Below are positions 11,456-24,500 of a DNA stretch of 64,000 nucleotides, piece after piece (within the stretch, counting starts at the first letter, position 1; the number at the start of each line of letters is the position of its first letter). The notes below the pieces were generated by a model. It was not told where the DNA came from. It searched no databases and was given only the letters and a program-made list of their open reading frames with translations. This stretch comes from Diplolepis rosae. Its lineage: Eukaryota; Arthropoda; Insecta; Hymenoptera; Diplolepididae. The stretch covers positions 186,001-250,000 of the forward strand of contig JAPYXD010000425.1 of assembly GCA_030998225.1 (NCBI GenBank), written 5' to 3'. Both the position numbers and the translations under genes were made by a program.

Positions 11456-12052
11456 TCTTCAGAAAGTCTCTCCTCGATGTTTGAAATACTCAAGTTGATA
11501 TTAATATAACTTCGTAATCGGTAGTGTAGAAATATTTATTTAAAAAGTATATGAAAAACTGTTAAACATACCTTCAGCTGTCAAAATTATCACCGTGATC
11601 TTACTTTCGTAAAAAGTTGTAACTATTCCGTTTGAAAAATTTTCCGAGCCTTATGGGCATGAATCAATTGGACCAGGTGACTAAATTTTACATTTATCCG
11701 TTCATGTAATTTACAAAGAATTTTTCCAAAAATTTTGGAATCGTAAAAAAAGACAATAAGACACGTTTGTTAACTTCTTTTTAGGAAAAATTTTGAAATA
11801 ATTCAAAAACTTATCGACAGTTACAGTTAACTGTAAAGTGTTTTGCAAAATTTTCACTCAAACGAAGTTGACAGACGATATGACGATCTTATCTTCAGAA
11901 AATCTCTTCTCGATGTTTGAAATACTCAATGTGATAATAATTTAATTACGCAGTAAGTAGTGTAGGAATATTTATTCTAAAAGATATGAAAAATTGTTGA
12001 ACATATCTTCAGCTGTAAAAATTGCTGCCGCAATCTCACTTTTGTAAAATTA
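11456..12052 (+). repeat. Direct repeat of about 165 bp, two copies
   Basis: About 11456-11620 and 11889-12052 are diverged direct copies sharing GATGTTTGAAATACTCAA, a GTAGTGTAG-AATATTTATT block and a CTTCAGCTGT-AAAATT block. The sequence between them is AT-rich. No coding sequence. Confidence 0.7.
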
Positions 12053-12529
12053 TTATAATAAATAGTGCTATATTTTATATGATTGTAGCACATAAATTTT
12101 CTAATAAAATTGTTTGGAACATTTTATTATTATTTATTCAGTTATTTGCAAGTCGTGTGAGCGCTCATTGATTGGTAGCCCATAATTAAGGGAAAATTGG
12201 AACTCGGGGAGCCAATCAAAGGTATTACGTCTAGATATTTCTTTCCTTAGTGAAAATTCTATGTATAATTTTGTTTAAAATTAACATGCAAATTATCGTA
12301 ATTCATTTCCAGAACGCAATTTCACAAACCTCAGAATTGATGCGAAAATTGTGGTAAAACTCCGCATAAAAAGGAAGGGGAAAGGTTTTTGTCATTTTAC
12401 ATTTATTTATTATTATATTTATTTTCATTCTGTGTTACTACTATTAATCATATCATTTAACGTTGTGTGTTATCAAGTAATATAATTGAGTGTATTACAT
12501 TTATTACCAACCTCATACAATAAAAAAAA

Positions 12530-12665
12530 AAGTATTTATATACTTATATTATATATTTATATATTTTTATGTTTTTGGTTGTTTATACATATATTTATTT
12601 ATGTGAATTTTTTGTCGCAATGTATATGCCAGTATATGTATTTGTCTATATATATATGTATGCGA
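12530..12665. repeat. TA-rich low-complexity tract
   Basis: Imperfect TATATTTA/TATG microsatellite-like sequence. The 64-residue frame here is low complexity and not a gene. Confidence 0.8.
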
Positions 12666-12671
12666 GAGTCT

Positions 12672-12800
12672 AAAGCTTGAGATTCGAAAGAAAGGACCGT
12701 ATGAAGTAGTTAAGCATGGGAGAAAAGCAGAGCCAAAAATTATATAAGGGAATTATTCCGGTGGAAAAGCTTGAACTTGTTCCAAAGCAAACAGCGTAAT
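12672..12800 (+). pseudogene. Possible Gypsy integrase C-terminal scrap
   Basis: The plus strand encodes EIRKKGPYEVVKHGRKAEP and, in a shifted frame, VEKLELVPKQTA, resembling the end of Gypsy integrases where a short domain precedes the stop. Very short and broken, so tentative. Confidence 0.3.
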
Positions 12801-12882
12801 TGAAAAAAAAAATTGTGAGTGAAGAATGATAAAAGTGTGACTGTTAGAAATTGATCCGTGTAGGCATGAATGCTTAGATGTA

Positions 12883-13316
12883 CAGTAAAACCTCATTTAT
12901 CGGGACGCCCTTGAAATGTAAACACCTTGTTTATCGGGATTTGGAGGGGCTCCCCACTACCACGTACAGTCTCATGGTGGGTTGCCATGACTCTTGTTGT
13001 ATGTTGACATTTAGTAATGGTTATGTACAATGCAAAAAGTGCACGTGTACATAAGTTGTAATTTATTTGAAAATTATGTAAATTTATTTGGTTTTTCATG
13101 ATGGAAAATGAAGATAGAAATACAAACAAAGGTATGTAAAAAAATTGACGTAATAAAACTCCTGCAAATGAAACATCTGGAAACTATGTCACTATGTCAC
13201 TATGCACAAGGAGTGGTGGCTGGAGGAGAAACAAAATGTTCCGATAAATGAAGTTGCGAGATCCCGATAAATGAAGATCCCAATAAATGAGTGTCCCGAT
13301 AAATGAGGTCTTACTG
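12883..13316. mobile_element. pogo/Tigger-like MITE with TA target duplication
   Basis: Ends are inverted repeats: CAGTAAAACCTCATTTATCG on the left, and the right end reverse-complements to CAGTAAGACCTCATTTATCG. The flanks are TA on both sides (12881-12882, 13317-13318). The right half holds four copies of a CCCGATAAATGA motif. The 434-bp size and lack of coding sequence mark it as non-autonomous. Superfamily is assigned from TIR style only. Confidence 0.8.
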
Positions 13317-13318
13317 TA

Positions 13319-14690
13319 GTTGTGTCCAATAGTGAAAAATAGTATGAAGGATGAGAGAAGGTATGTAAAATAAGTAAAGACTAGCTGAGTCATTATAGCC
13401 GTCAGGAGGCTTTGACGAGGTCGTCAAAAGGTCAGATGGCCGAACTGTAGTAATATTTAAGACAAGTTTTGAAATTGTAAGTGCCTATAACAATAAAAGT
13501 GAGGAATCGGTACGTGCTGATCGGAGACTTCAGAAAATTAGGCATTGAAAAATTTACTGCTTGTGACCCTTTGGGGGGTATACGATGGGCAAAACCTAAT
13601 ACATCCCAGACAGGCCCCGTAACGGTCTTAGAGTAATTACTTACAAATGTAAAGAAAGCTTTTTACTCGAACCGACGATGATGTAGACAATGGGAGGCAC
13701 CTAGACTCGCTAGAGTAGAAGTGGGGAGACAAGATGGGGGAGAGGGTGAGGCCCTGTACTGGGTAGTTAGTTAAAAGGTTGTCTGGTCATCTGGTGTTTA
13801 TTCTTCCATTTTTCCTTTACAATCACAGCTCTACTTATAAAAAACATTTTCCCTCCATCTCACTGTTTGTCTCGCCTACAACTGTCTTCTCCATGCACCC
13901 AGAAATCAGTCACTATATGTTCCTCTTATAGTGAGTTTGTGGAAAGTAATGTGTTTTACAAAACAGCGACGCAGATTAAAAAGGATTAAAACTAAAAACA
14001 AATATAACAAAATTCAACAAATTTTAATGTCTTAAGGTTAGTCAAAATTTTTTTTTATTTTACAGCAGATGAGACCGAAAAGTTTGGATCCTACATCATA
14101 AAATTACTTATAAAATTCAATCTTTCTCCATTTTTACCTAATCTTCTCTCGAAGTTTTACCGAAGTTTTTTATCGAAAATTTTTTCTCGTTATTTTAAGT
14201 AAACTTTGTCAATTTTTATCGCACTATACAACACTACAGTTGTAACATTTTTTGTGTAACGGTATTCACCCTACCTCCTTTTGTTTTTTATGTACTCCGA
14301 TCTACATTTTAAGTTAACTTTATATATCCACGTGATCTATTTTGTTAATTTTTATTTCAGGTTTTCTTATAATTTCCAATCTGAATCCCACAAAAAGCAT
14401 TGACACGCATTTAATTTTAGTAACCTGACAGGATTGAATCGAATTCGCTTTGTCTCATTTTTAATTCTGGTCAATGGTATTAAAAAGAATTCATGTGGGT
14501 TGGATTGAAATAAAAACAACTTGGATTTACTCAAACGCATTCACTAGAGCTCCGAAAAAAACGGAATTGGTTTGGCATTCATGTGAATTGAGTTTTTTGA
14601 AATTTTGAATGCCGTTCAATTAATTTTTATCCGCCTCTTTTACTGGGATTATAATAAAAAATGTGTGAATGAATTTTTGTAGACCTTACA
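13319..14690. other. Unassigned intergenic sequence
   Basis: No supported gene. The segment 13400-13780 has a more even base composition but only short open frames. The segment 14380-14640 is rich in GAATC/AATTC-like pieces similar in style to 19200-19500, possibly an old repeat. Confidence 0.45.
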
Positions 14691-15100
14691 TGAAGAAAAA
14701 AAATCTACTGTAGTAAACTGAGGTCTTCTTATTATAGTACGGAACTTTAACATGTGAAATTGATATGAAGTTTGAGCAATATTGGCATGAACTCTTGCAC
14801 TTTTAGCATGGAATGTCTTATACTATTAAAGCAGCAAGTGTGTGCCAATATCGCTGGAGTTAGTTACTTTCAGAAAAATGTTGCCATGCAAGAAAAGCAA
14901 AAGGTTGCTCAAATCTCATCCTATTTATTTCAGTAAAGGTACCTCTAAGGGTGCGTTCTGTGTTACGTCATAATGAGAGCATAAAAGAGAAAAGTATAAA
15001 ACTGTCTCTCTTACACCTATTATGACACGACACAGAATACATTCATGGGACGGCGTTCTAATGGAAATGTTAGGTTACGCTTACGTGCGCTCTCGGTTAA

Positions 15101-15774
15101 GGTAGTTTTCATCCATGAAAATTAGATCTCAGTCAAAAATAGATAATTTTGCTTTCAAGAATAGCAATATAGTATTATTATTGAAGGGTTATTTTGAAAT
15201 AGAAAAGATTATTTTACATGAAAAAAATTTGAAACACAGAAAAATAATTTTATTAATAAATTTTATTTTAGACCCAAATTTTTTTCTTATTGCTTCTTGA
15301 CAAATTTTAAATACTTATGCGATTCTAATAAATCATGAATCATTTTTTTAGAGAAAAGATTTCCCACAACTTCACAGTTTCTGATTTTTAAAGATAAATT
15401 TTTTAATGGCTGAAACCATTTAAAAAACTTTTTCCAAAACGAAATTTTTATAAACAAAGTGTTGAATTTAATAATAATTTATTCATTTTCGAAAATTGGA
15501 AATGCTTAAGTTGTAGGGAATCTTTTTCTTGAAAAAGTGATTTGTAACTTATTAAAATCGCATAATTTTTTAAAATTTGGTAAGAAGCGATAAGAAATAA
15601 AAAGCTGGGGCAAAAATAAAATTTATTAACAAAATTATTTTTCTGTATTTCAAATTTTTTTCATAGAAATTAATCTTTTTTCTTCCAAAATAGCCCTTCA
15701 ATAATAATATTGCTATTCTTGAAAGCAAAATTATCTATTTTTGCCTGAGGTCTAATTTTTGTGGATTAAATACC
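15101..15774. mobile_element. Palindromic MITE flanked by TTAA
   Basis: The first and last roughly 250 bp are inverted copies (for example AAAAATAGATAATTTTGCTT on the left, mirrored near 15740). The ends GGTA and TACC are flanked by TTAA at 15097-15100 and 15775-15778, as for piggyBac-type insertion. The 61-residue frame at 15115-15300 lies inside an arm and is not a gene. Confidence 0.75.
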
Positions 15775-15778
15775 TTAA

Positions 15779-17806
15779 CCCTTAGCTGCCACACTTAGTG
15801 ATGCAATATTGATATCGGAATATCTAAAATATCGATATTTTCCATACCGATATTCGATATGGGATATCGATATTTTCCCCAAAACCGATATTTTTCCTGA
15901 TCGATATTTAACATTTAAGTGGAAATAGTGGAATCCGTTGCCGACAGGAAATAAAAAAAATTTGTTTTCACATTGCAGAACACTTTATCGAAGAAAGCAG
16001 TGACAGAACAAAGACTAATAAAATCTACATGTACACACGTCACGCGGTCGCCCGAGCCGGTTGCTTGCTCGCAATTGTTCTTTTGATTGTTAGCAAAAGC
16101 AAGAATTGTTGTTAACATCTTTTGAAAAATCGCACAACTCGGCACAAGTTTCCAATTCCTGAAATTATTTTTTTATAAAATTTTGGTTTTTTTATTCCGA
16201 ATTTTTTAAAAATATTTTTAAAATTAGGGGTTCGGAATTACAGCAAAGCAATGAAATTTGTATCTGTTACTCAATAAACATTTTATTGACCTGTAAAAAT
16301 GTAGAAAAACATTTATTTTTGTAAATTCAAAATTTTTTTGTTTTTTTGTTTTTTTCGAAAAGCAGGCAAAGTTGCGAAATTTCTGCTAGCAGTACAAAAT
16401 TGGGCGCACTTGAGAGTACCTAGCACAACTGTCAGTTTTATGTTACGGCAAAGTTGCGGTTCTAGCAAAAAAAAAGTTCTTCAAAATGTACGGCCGTAAT
16501 TTTTGATTTTTCAAAAAATCGTTTGCGGCACAAATCAGCACAACTTTTATTCTCTGAAAATATTATGTTTGCGGTTCTAACTTCCAGGACATTAAAAATA
16601 CAGTATTCTATTTTTGTTCCATGCGTTTTTAAGATTTTTTGTATCAGTTCTCATAAATTTTGTCAAGAAAAATATTGAACATGTAAAATAGTTAATTAAG
16701 TTAACTTCTTAATTTTTTGTATCTTGATAAATAAAGAAAAAGATTACTGCACAGTGCTTACAGATCGTGGATGAAAATTACCTCCTCCACTTTACCATAT
16801 TATTGAACAAGAATAATTTTGGAAAATTTTATAATATGGTTGAAGAACAACTTAAAAAAGTAATATAATTACAAAAATTTTCCAAATTATGTACGACGAA
16901 TTATTATTTTTTTCGATAAAATTGTAAAATGGAGGGGGTAAATTTGATCTACGACATAAGAACACTGTTACATCAATCGTTTTACCTACATTGAATTAAA
17001 GAAAATTATTTGTTTTACTTTTACATTGAATGAAGTACCTGAATTATTGTTTAAAATTTTAAAAAAACTTTAATATCGATATTATATAGATGTATCGGAA
17101 ACTTTCGCCGATATATCAGTGATATCGATATTTACCTTCCTGATATATCGATTTGCAAATATCGATATTTTCCTTTCGATATTGCATCACTAGCCACACT
17201 GGGGTCTTTCGTAGAAAGGCCTCAAACTTTTGGAAATTCTCCCGCTTAATGCCCGAAAATCGAGTTTGTGTTGCTATTTTGTTTTGAAATGATATTTATA
17301 AAATATCTAATGTATTTTTGTTTAATAAAGTCTCTTTTGTTCATAACTAAACTATTTTTATTAATATATGTTAAAAAATAATGTTTATGTCCTAAAAATG
17401 CAGTTTCGAAAAACGACTAAAAATCTCACTTTCATTTCGCAAAATAAATACGTTTTTTTAAGCAGACACTATTCTACTATTTTTTATCCAAAGTACTATA
17501 TTTTAACAATATGCAACTCAAATTTTAGCTGCCAATTCTAAAAATTGATAAAGTTATGAATTTTTAAGTAAAAAAAGTAATATTTCGGTGTTGTTTGCAA
17601 ATTATATTTTTTTAAGCGTGTTAAATAATAATAAAAATTTTGCAAGCCACATAAATTACCTTACAAATTAATTGTTAAAGACCAAATATGAATTTTTTCA
17701 TCTTAAAAACTAATTAGTTTGCTCAAAATTCATGATTATGAGGTTGGGGTCATGGACGACCCAGTGTGGCCGCTATGATTGGCACCAGAAGTGTTGCAGC
17801 TAAGGG
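15779..17806. mobile_element. piggyBac-like non-autonomous element carrying a nested hAT-like element
   Basis: The ends are CCCTTAGCTGC-CACACT on the left, and the right end reverse-complements to CCCTTAGCTGC-AACACT. TTAA lies on both outer sides (15775-15778, shared with the element to the left, and 17807-17810). Without the nested insertion the element is about 620 bp and non-coding. TTAA targets and a CCC start are typical of piggyBac. Confidence 0.75.
15796..17192. mobile_element. hAT-like non-autonomous element with 8-bp target duplication
   Basis: The left end TAGTGATGCAATAT is matched in reverse complement at the right end (to 17192). The flanks are an exact 8-bp direct repeat, GCCACACT (15788-15795 and 17193-17200), the duplication length of hAT elements. 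Both ends are rich in ATCGATAT. The 1,397-bp interior has no recognisable transposase. Confidence 0.85.
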
Positions 17807-18164
17807 TTAAGCAGGGATTGCAAGTCAACTCTTTCTGAAATAGGGCGAATGTCATGCAACCATAGAACTGTTCCCGCACGGCAAAACTCTTCTAAAAGCA
17901 TGAAACGTTATACTTTTTGATCATGAAGAGATTCTTGCTTAAGATGCATGAGTTTCGTATCAGTTTGGCAAGAATTAAACCTCCTATAAAAGCATATTTT
18001 GGTTCAAAATGGAATTTTTGTTTTCCCATAGTATAGACCTAAGATTGTATGGAGGCCATTGAAGCCCGGCAATCAGCGTTAGGCCTACTTGCCTATTTTT
18101 TTTAAATCTCAGGCCTACAATAGTATTTTTTTTAATTGAATCGTAAAATAAACATTGTATAAAA

Positions 18165-18420
18165 GAATATTCAAATTTAAATTTGTAGATCTTTTTTAAG
18201 TGAACAATTTTGTATAACAATATTTTTTCGCATCTCGTATATTTTCCCTGGAAAATGTAATTTGTTTATTGGTTTTTTTTTCTAGTTTTAAAATATTGTA
18301 GTTTGCCTAGTTTCAGTTTGATCAAAATTTTTGTAAAAAACAATTTGTAGATTTTCTTGAGTACTATCAGAAATTGGCAACAAAATTTTGAATTCGATAA
18401 AAAAAGTGGAAGTGAACAAA
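18165..18420 (+). repeat. Diverged repeat with AATTTGTAGAT motifs, related to 46990-47690
   Basis: Contains AATTTGTAGATCTTTTTTAAG, GCATCTCGTATATTTTCCCTGG and a second AATTTGTAGATTTT block at the spacing seen in the tandem array at 46990-47690. Old and diverged; it lies just upstream of a SPRYD7 exon. Confidence 0.55.
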
Positions 18421-18532
18421 GTACTTCAAAACTCATTATTCAAAACATTTTTTGAAAATTATACTCTGTCAAAAGTTGGACTTCTCCTATCATCAGCTTG
18501 ATTTTTTAAGAAAAAATATTAATGTTTTACAG

Positions 18533-21500
18533 GTTATGAAGTGGTGATTGTGAAAAACGGATCACGAGCTTGTGGTAAAGGTGGAGCACTTACAAATGCA
18601 CCTTTAGCTCAAAGCAAAAGTTACTTCGAAGTAAAAGTCCAACAGGGTGGAATATGGTCGGTGGGATTGGCTACCAGGTCCACTAATCTTAATACATCAA
18701 TCGGTGGACTTGATGCTGAAAGCTGGGCTCTCAACTCCGACGGAGTTATCAGGCATAATCAGCAGGAGCTTTATACTATCCAGAATCTTGCACAAGAAGG
18801 CGATATTATTGTAAGATCTAAACTTTTTTTTCAAATTCAATTTATATTCAATTAATTAAAACTGCTTGATAATAAAATTGCTTTATCTTTGTTCTGACAA
18901 AGCACTTTGCTTTTATACATTTTAATATCAAGGAATAACTTAACAACTATAATATTATTGATCATTTATCTTTTTGTGAATCCTTTTTGTTGACAGGGAA
19001 TTGCTTTCGATCACATTGAACTCAACTTTTACCTTAACGGAAAACCACTAAATGCACCAATTATGGGAGTGAAGGGTACTGTGTATCCTATTTTGTATGG
19101 TAAGATATTTGTGATTGATAAATAAATTTGATTACACTTAGATACACAGAATTTCTATTCTAGGGCTTTCCAAAATCTATTTCTGCGTCGATAGAAGCTG
19201 ATTCGAATCAATTCCAAGCAAATTTTTAATCCTTCATAATCTTTGTACATACCCTAAATTTAATTCAAATAAGTTCGAACCCAATCCTGAATTAACTGCA
19301 AATCTATTTCAATCTAATGAATCGGATGTCAATTCAGAACAAACTCTTAATCCTTCTTAATTTAAACGATCAACCTGAATGAATCTGACACACATTTGGA
19401 ATCGAGTTTACATTGTAATTCTTACATTGCAGCGGAGTTCAAATCAAATGAATGTAACATACAACCAAATCAAATTTTCAAATTCGTCTCAATCCAAACA
19501 TTTTGGTGAAAACTTGTCAAAATGTCGGATTCCAGATTCTTTCTTTTAAATTTGTCAATTTTTAAACTTTTTCAAGATATAGGACTGATTATTTATGCGA
19601 ACTTACTATCAAATTATTTTTTTCGTGTTAAGGACGAATTAGACTGACAGAAAAAAAAGTTAATTAAAGCGACCATTTTCTTTATTATTCATTAAAAATA
19701 TTCTTTTATGGTGTTTTTTTCTAAATGAAAATGTAGAAAAGTTTATCGTGCGTAAAATTTAACGTTACCATAAAATGAAAATAATACATTTTTCACACGT
19801 AAAGTAATTTTTATGGAGGCCTCTGTGGCGTGATCAGTTAGCGCACCGCTCATGTAAAGTGGGGATTCCGGTTCGAATCCGGACCGTGGCAGATTCTTTC
19901 TTGTTCTGCAAAGATTGTCTGAAAGAACCATAAAAGCCGATGCTAAACTAGAATCTGCCTAAAACCATGCTGTCTACAATCTTTTCGAAACTTTTTCATA
20001 TTTTAAGAGTAAGAGCTCGACTGCTGTATAATAATTAACCACAACACTACGAATTGTTCTACAAGGTATCTCGTATCCGCAGCTGATGTCACACTCGCTT
20101 ATCAGATGTTTATTATAGTATCCATACTTTGTATCAATTTTTTAGTAATTGCGCTGTCTTTTTGTATGAAACATGCATCGACTATAGTAGACCAATCACA
20201 TACACAATACACAACAAATCAAAAAAAATTTAAGAGTCTCAACAGTATTTTAAAAATAAGTTCAATGTTACGAATTTACTGCATCACAAAGCCATTTTCG
20301 GTATTCAGGCTGATTGGAATTTTCACGCGACTGCACACGTAATTGGGATTGAGGAAAACTTGAAAATACAGGCTGCATGTAGCAGACTCTATGCGTTGTC
20401 TGCAAATCAGATTTTGGCTACTGATGCACTTTCTCAATAAGCTAAGAAAAACTTTCCTGAAACAGTAGCCTTTTCCATCTCCAAGAAAAATCACGTTACC
20501 ACTGCTATTAACCTTCAAACTCGGTTCAATTTTTGCGAAGACTTTGCCGGGTATACAAAAATACCATTCCTTTGTACCCTTTCTGGAATCGAGCCTAATT
20601 TTGGAAAAATTCCATGATCTTAAAAACATGAAATTTTTGCGAAGAGAGAAATTACAAAAGGTAGGGTAAAGAGAATTTGAATTACATAAAAACAATCTTT
20701 ATTTTAGTAGCGTTATGAAAGGCGACGGGACTCAATAAAAAGCATCTTGAATTGTATGAGGCCAGAAACCAAAAAGCACTCTAAATTGTGAGAGGCGAAG
20801 AGGATTACTAGTTACCAAAACCGTTTATCTCTCTATTAGTAAGGAAGAATCTGGATTAATGCCTTCAAAAATTGATTCTTTTGCTTTAATTGATACCTGT
20901 AGATCTTGAAAATGTGTTTCTAACGATTTAGACTGAAATTTTTAATATTTACAAAGACACAGGCTGGACCTGGACGTCACGCATATGTTTTGCAGTGCGG
21001 TGAGCTCAACCCCCGGAGTGACTAATATTCTATTTCATTACTTCTGTGACCGTACATATTATTTTTATGACAGCTCAATGTAAAGGAGTTATACGAGAAA
21101 GCAGAGGGCTTGCTTGATGGGCCTGGTATCGCAGATTGATATTAAAGTTGTGTAAGTTTGTAAAATACATTTATGCATTTTGCTCAAAATCCCTTTTCTC
21201 AAATTTGTTGACACGTTGACTCAAATAATAATTGAGTGATTAATTTGTATCTATGCATATATGGTATAGGAATCGTGGATATAAAATGTCTGACGGGAGA
21301 ATTGAGCACTCGACAGCGTTTGGCTCGTATTCTTCAGTCACTTACAATCTAATACCTTCCGTTTTCATGCTTGTAAATCATAGTGTTAGATCGAGAACTA
21401 CTAGGGTCTTTGATATTGAGGTGATACTTCTATGAGAGGTCGCCACTAATAACAAACGGCTATTATTGTTGACAAGTTCCATCCTTCAAACCTCTTCTGT

Positions 21501-24500
21501 TCAAAATTTGAGCCAAATCCATTTATTAGTTTACAAGTTACAGTGTCTGAAAGCAACCAACCTTCGAATTTTTTGCAAAGATGGAAAAAAGTGAATTTCG
21601 TGTGTTGATTAGACACTACATTTTGCGTGGAAAAATCTTATGAGAAACCAAGGCCAGGCTCGATAAATATTATTCGGACTCTGCTCCGTCGTACGGAATG
21701 GTTCAGAACTGGCTTACCGAATTTCGTCGTGGTCATACAAGCACAGAAACCATACCGAGTCTAGGTCGTCCAAATGAGATCATTACACCAGAAATGAGCA
21801 ATAAAATCCATGATATTGTTTTGAATGACTCGAAAGTAAAAGTGAAACGGAACGTGTGGTCAATATTTTGCACACATATTTGTGCATGAGAAAGCTCTGT
21901 TCAAAATGGATGCCGCAATTCCTCACCTTTTCGATACCAGGGCTTTAACCTTCTGTCGGTCATACGAAATCCCCTCTCTGAACCCAGAACCAAAATTTTT
22001 CAAAAATTCCTTGATAATTTAAACTAGTCTTTTCATTCATCCGTTATCATTCAATTCATTTACTCATCTCAAACCCTCACCGACTGAACCCATCGCCGCT
22101 GCTTGGGGCATCCATTCTTTTCTTTTCATGGAGATGAACGGGTCTATAGCTTATCCCTCTTTCAGCTGAGGATAAACCCGTATATAAGGCTCCATCAATG
22201 TTACTGTTACCCAGGAATAGAAAACGTACATACGTGCCTCCAGTTTACGTCAAGTATAAAGAAAAACTGGGTCAAAGTATATATATTATACAGGGTGAGG
22301 CACATAAAGTGTTACAGAGCGATAGCACTCAAACTATTGATTATATCCAAAAATGAGTCAGATAAAAGTTTCAGTGTTCGAGAAGGCCGTCATACTCGAC
22401 CACCCTATTTTTTTATCGGTGGAGGCGCTGAAGCTACGTCAAGGTCAACTCCACTTTTTTAATTGGAACCATGTATTTTTTTATCGATGACATTATTACC
22501 GATTTTAAGAGGAATTTAGCGACCCACAACAAAAGGTAATTTTAGTCACGCAAAGTATGATAATATTCGAAAAATCGAAACATATCTGAATAATATTTTT
22601 CACAGCACCTTGGTTTGGGTCTACCTACAGAAGATGCTCGAAGTGATGACCCTCTACTTGTAAGCACATGTTCATTCGCTAATGAAAAGACCGTCTAACT
22701 TCAGCCAAAATTTGTGGTGCAATTTCGGTACATGCTCGGCGTATTCTTTCTTTCATGTCGTCAGGCGTGGTAGGTGCTACCGCCATTACGCGTTCTTTGA
22801 CAAAACCCTATAAAAAGTAATCTGGTGATGTTAGATTTGGCGAACGAGGTGACCAAGCTACAGGGCCGCCTCGTCCTATCCACTTTTCGTCAAAAATCTC
22901 ATTCATCACTTTTATTGAACACAGAGCATAATGGTGTGGTGCACCGTCGTGTTGTATCCACATGTTCATGCGAACATGCAAGGGCACATCTTGCATTAAT
23001 TGAGGCAGCACGTTTTGCAGAAACTTTGCGTAAACTTGCCTAGTCAAGCGACCTTCAAAAAAATATGGACCAATGACGTGATCGCCGACAATGCCGCACC
23101 AACAATTAACGGACCACAGATGTTGAAATGGTACAGTTCTCATCCATCGAGGATTCACATTTGCCCAATAATGCATATTATACCTATTCACATTTCCCGT
23201 ATTTACGAAGTTAGATTCATCAGAAAAAATCACATGACTCAAAAATATGACATCTGTGCGCATTTTTCTACGAATCCAATTGCAGAAATTGATGCGTTTT
23301 AGAAAATCATTGCCGTACAAATCCTGATGTAATGACATACGATTCGGATGGAACTTGTGTTGATGTAAGATTTTTAATACAGATCGCTGACTAATTCCAC
23401 TCTTTTTTTCCATTTTCCTGCTGCTCGCATGTGGATATAGTGCAGCAAAAGCTAAGATATCAGCCGCATTATTTTCATTAACAATTGGTCGAAGTTTGGA
23501 TCGTGTTTGTTTCACTATACCGAAGCGACAGAAACTGTTAGCTAATCGCTTAAAAGTCATCTGCTATTTTTGTTGCCTGTCCGGATAACGAGCCGCATAC
23601 AAATCTTGGGCGTTTCTACAATGTTTATGGCATTCCCCCAGAACCATCAGCATATCAAAATATTCTTGAAAATCGTTCATTTTCGTGTTCTGATGTACTC
23701 ACATTAGAAGGTAATTTGTAACTAACTGATATGTCAACAGAAAATGCTTACTTTCTGCCGATGTCAACAATACCCTATCGATGTGTATTATCATGGGTAT
23801 CGTAAGAAGTGAAAAGAAATGAAAATGATTTTCCGACTATTTCCATACTTTGCGTGACTAGAATGACCTTGTGTTGTAGGTCGCTGAATTCGTCTTAAAA
23901 TCGGTAATAATGTCATCGAAAAAAATACGTGGTTCCATTTTAAAAAGTGGAGTTGACCTTGACGTAGCTTCAGCGCCTCGGCCGATAAAAAAATAGGCTG
24001 GTCCAGTATGATGGCCTTCTCGAACACTGGAACTTTTGTCTTAAACATTTTTGGATATGATATTCTATCGTTCTGTAACACTTTATTATGTGCCTCACCT
24101 TGTATATTGGATACCAAGAATACTTTTTGAAATATTTAATATATTTTACGTTTCTCGTATATAGGTATCAAACTTATCCAGAATTATTTTGAGGCCACAA
24201 TTCAAACTGTTTAAAAAGACAACTAACTTTTTTTTCTTCCTTTAGGATATTTTGTATTTTATTTTGGGTCTGTAGCTTTGCATAATTGTATTTCTGAACG
24301 ATATGAAATATTAAGAACATTTTCAAGTAATATAATCTACGAATGGGAGGTAATAACTCAAATGAAAAGTAATTTATGTTTACTTTTTCTTTTGATATTA
24401 TATTATTATTCATTTCACATGCTTTAGAACTTTAGAACTAGTAACATCTTTGTTTTGAAGACTTTTACTATTTACTGTACAAAATATCAACATAGTCTTT

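Larger units (their letters stand above)
14695..18000. mobile_element. Broken copy of the MITE seen intact at 24707-25080
   Basis: The segment 14695-14860 resembles the left half, and 17830-18000 the right half, of the element at 24707-25080. Shared landmarks are AGCATGGAATGTCTTATAC on the left and AAAAGCATGAAACGTTATAC-type sequence on the right. The intervening 3 kb is filled by later insertions at 15101-15774 and 15779-17806, so this copy is the outermost and oldest layer of the nest. Confidence 0.6.

Noticed and set aside
18541..18855. Reading the SPRY frame as a single-exon 104-residue protein
   Set aside because: The last 14 residues come from the intron: a good donor at 18811 and an in-phase exon at 18997 continue the SPRY domain.
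19819..19891. Functional threonine tRNA
   Set aside because: Acceptor mismatches and A at position 33 argue against a working tRNA, so it is listed as tRNA-like.
20276..20695. 139-residue minus-strand frame in the SPRYD7 intron
   Set aside because: No recognisable domain, no start context or splice support; likely chance.
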